NCBI GenBank assembly: GCA_013823135.1
Contig: PNLP01000007.1
Span: 1-64,000 of the forward strand
Reading direction: 5' to 3'
Length of the DNA: 64,000 nt
From: Planctomycetaceae bacterium
GTDB taxonomy: Bacteria > Planctomycetota > Planctomycetia > Gemmatales > Gemmataceae
Shown here: one piece after another, positions 62,627-64,000 of the stretch
How the letters are laid out: each line of letters opens with the position of its first letter
How positions within the stretch are numbered: the stretch's first letter is position 1
Position numbers and translations under genes: made by a program
The notes under the pieces: model-generated
The model's database searches: none
What the model saw: the letters and a program-made list of their open reading frames with translations, nothing else
Told to the model about the DNA's origin: nothing

Positions 62627-64000
62627 TCATTTCTCAACCGGTACTTCATTGAGGGTATACGCCCCCACCTTGTGAACGAGGAGTTCATCCTTCAAGGAAC
62701 GCACACCTTCGGCAGTCAGCATGTAAACTCGATCCTTGACCAGGGGCGTTGTCATAAGCTCGACACTCAACCCGTCGGCGGCGACTGTCACCTTCTCGAT
62801 CTTCACGGTCGTGCGGTCCAGTTCGGGCGATCCATACGCACCGGTATACTCATAGCGATAGCTCTCGAGCTTGTACGCGTTCGGGTTTGCGGCGCGCTGT
62901 TTGTCTACGGGGCGTGTGAACACGACTCGAAAGCCTTGCGGTCTCACGTGGATGGATTGCATCTCAAACGGAACTTGACCCGTGAAATCAATGCGGAACA
63001 ACGCACCGCGGTCCGGCTGCGACATCCACCCCGGTTCCGTGATCCCGCCAACGTAGAGCTTCCCTTTCGGGTCGAACGCCATCGACACAGGTCCGAGAAG
63101 ACCCTTGCCCCAGAATGGGAAACAAGCACCCTGATAGACCCCGTTCACCTTCTCGACATTCGCGCGAATGACCGCGCCGCCGAACATCAGTTCCGCCATG
63201 AAGAACTGCCCAGCAAATGGACCGAACTTGCCGCCGGTGCTGTCGTATGTCACACCGTTGATGGAGCGTGCCCAGGCATAGGGAACCCAGACCGTGGTCT
63301 TACCCGCGGGCTTTGTGAGGTGTTGAGGCTGCGAGCGGTTCGGCCAGCCGAAGAACGCGCCCTCGGTGACATGGCAGAGCTTGTTCGTCGCGACCCAATC
63401 GCCCTGGTTATCGGTGAAGAAGACTTCGCCGTCCGTGCCGCTGCACCAGCCAAGCGGGTTCCGCATCCCATAGGCCACCTCCTCGGGTGGCGTTCCGGGT
63501 TTGAGTCGCAACGCACCGCCAGAGCCGGGGATCGTGGTGTTCGAGTACGGAGCGTAACCGAAGACGAACCGCCCGCCCTTGTCGCGGGCCAGACCGTACG
63601 CCATGTCGTAAGTGTCGGCGATACCATGCGGCAAGGCGGCGACTCGCTCGAAACCGGTCGTGATCCCATTCTTCTCGGTGATCTTCGTGAGATTGCGGCG
63701 GTGCAGCACATACAGCCCATCGTCCTCGGCGAGCATCGATAGCGCATCCTGATACAACCCGTGACCATACCGTTCAAACGTAGCGTTCTTCCCGTCGTTC
63801 CCCGCGTCACGCAATGCGAACAACTCTCCCGTTTTCATCGACGCGACAAACACTTGCCCGTCCTTCGGTCGCACGGCCACGGCCCCGGGCATGATGCGAT
63901 CCTCACCCGAAACAGTCTTTGGTCGCGGGTACATGATCGCCTTGTATCCGGGGCGTTCGAGTGAGCCCTCGGGATCATCGGGGAATGTCACGGGTTTCAG
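62627..64000 (-). CDS. Glucose/sorbosone dehydrogenase-like propeller protein (partial)
   Basis: The 3' 458 codons; the gene runs past the right edge, since the frame stays open (LKPVTFPDDPEG at the border). Blades of a beta-propeller are visible (GAVAVRPKDGQVFVASMKTGELF, AYGMRNPLGWCSGTDGEVFFTDNQGDW, SMAFDPKGKLYVGG). It ends with a beta-sandwich-type tail. Relatives in planctomycetes are large secreted proteins with a PQQ-type propeller and cytochrome-like domains; the missing 5' part prevents further assignment. The sulfatase gene begins 80 nt downstream. Confidence 0.8.
   Translation of the reverse strand: MKPVTFPDDPEGSLERPGYKAIMYPRPKTVSGEDRIMPGAVAVRPKDGQVFVASMKTGELFALRDAGNDGKNATFERYGHGLYQDALSMLAEDDGLYVLHRRNLTKITEKNGITTGFERVAALPHGIADTYDMAYGLARDKGGRFVFGYAPYSNTTIPGSGGALRLKPGTPPEEVAYGMRNPLGWCSGTDGEVFFTDNQGDWVATNKLCHVTEGAFFGWPNRSQPQHLTKPAGKTTVWVPYAWARSINGVTYDSTGGKFGPFAGQFFMAELMFGGAVIRANVEKVNGVYQGACFPFWGKGLLGPVSMAFDPKGKLYVGGITEPGWMSQPDRGALFRIDFTGQVPFEMQSIHVRPQGFRVVFTRPVDKQRAANPNAYKLESYRYEYTGAYGSPELDRTTVKIEKVTVAADGLSVELMTTPLVKDRVYMLTAEGVRSLKDELLVHKVGAYTLNEVPVEK

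Overview
The window looks like chromosomal DNA of a planctomycete, most likely a Gemmata relative (Gemmataceae). The pointers are high GC content, many Ser/Thr protein kinases with lineage-style flanking domains, an ECF sigma factor paired with a membrane anchor, a sulfatase with C-terminal helical repeats, a Uma2-family protein, a protein with an N-terminal zinc ribbon and charged low-complexity repeats, and many intergenic palindromes. No rRNA, tRNA, CRISPR array, phage or transposase was seen. This assignment is an inference from gene content.

Layout. 0-9.7 kb: a beta-lactamase-fold hydrolase, a CxxCH-containing toroid protein, a large zinc-ribbon membrane protein, aroC-gluQ, a small exported protein and a threonine aldolase. 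9.7-14 kb: two kinase genes, the second lacking two catalytic residues, then a palindromic repeat and a small gene in the same open frame. 14-20 kb: CorA, an ECF sigma/membrane anti-sigma-like pair with a small follower gene, a histone-deacetylase-fold amidohydrolase, a response regulator and an rRNA methyltransferase. 20-29.7 kb: a DoxX-like protein, a PARG-like protein, exported proteins of unknown role, a metallopeptidase-like protein, two lipoproteins, LarB and an ABC-2 transporter. 29.7-39 kb: thiolase, Uma2 protein, a stand-alone FtsH-type peptidase domain, a SUI1-domain protein, SBP56/methanethiol oxidase, an RRM protein followed by a probable SRP RNA and a terminator, an MBL hydrolase, a kinase-PilZ fusion and a type-4 uracil-DNA glycosylase. 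39-47 kb: lipoate ligase-like protein, MFS transporter, pseudouridine synthase, two TlpA-type thioredoxins and LepA.

46.9-55.3 kb is the most unusual part. Two adjacent signal peptidase I paralogues each carry a zinc-ribbon-like Cys pattern and a long insertion before the last catalytic box. After a thioesterase comes a tight set: a TolQ/ExbB-like channel protein, an ExbD-like protein overlapping it by 4 nt, a two-helix membrane protein, and a large GTPase with one transmembrane helix and a big C-terminal region. This may be an undescribed envelope machine joining a proton-channel pair to a GTPase.

55.4-60.6 kb is a coherent metal/sulfur stress group: P1B-type ATPase, cupin, ArsR-type regulator, rhodanese-membrane protein and CoA-disulfide reductase-rhodanese fusion. 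The window ends with a sulfatase and the 3' part of a sugar-dehydrogenase-like gene, cut by the right edge.

Intergenic gaps repeatedly hold long near-perfect palindromes (20-60 bp arms) of several unrelated sequences, which are probably both dispersed repeats and transcription stops.
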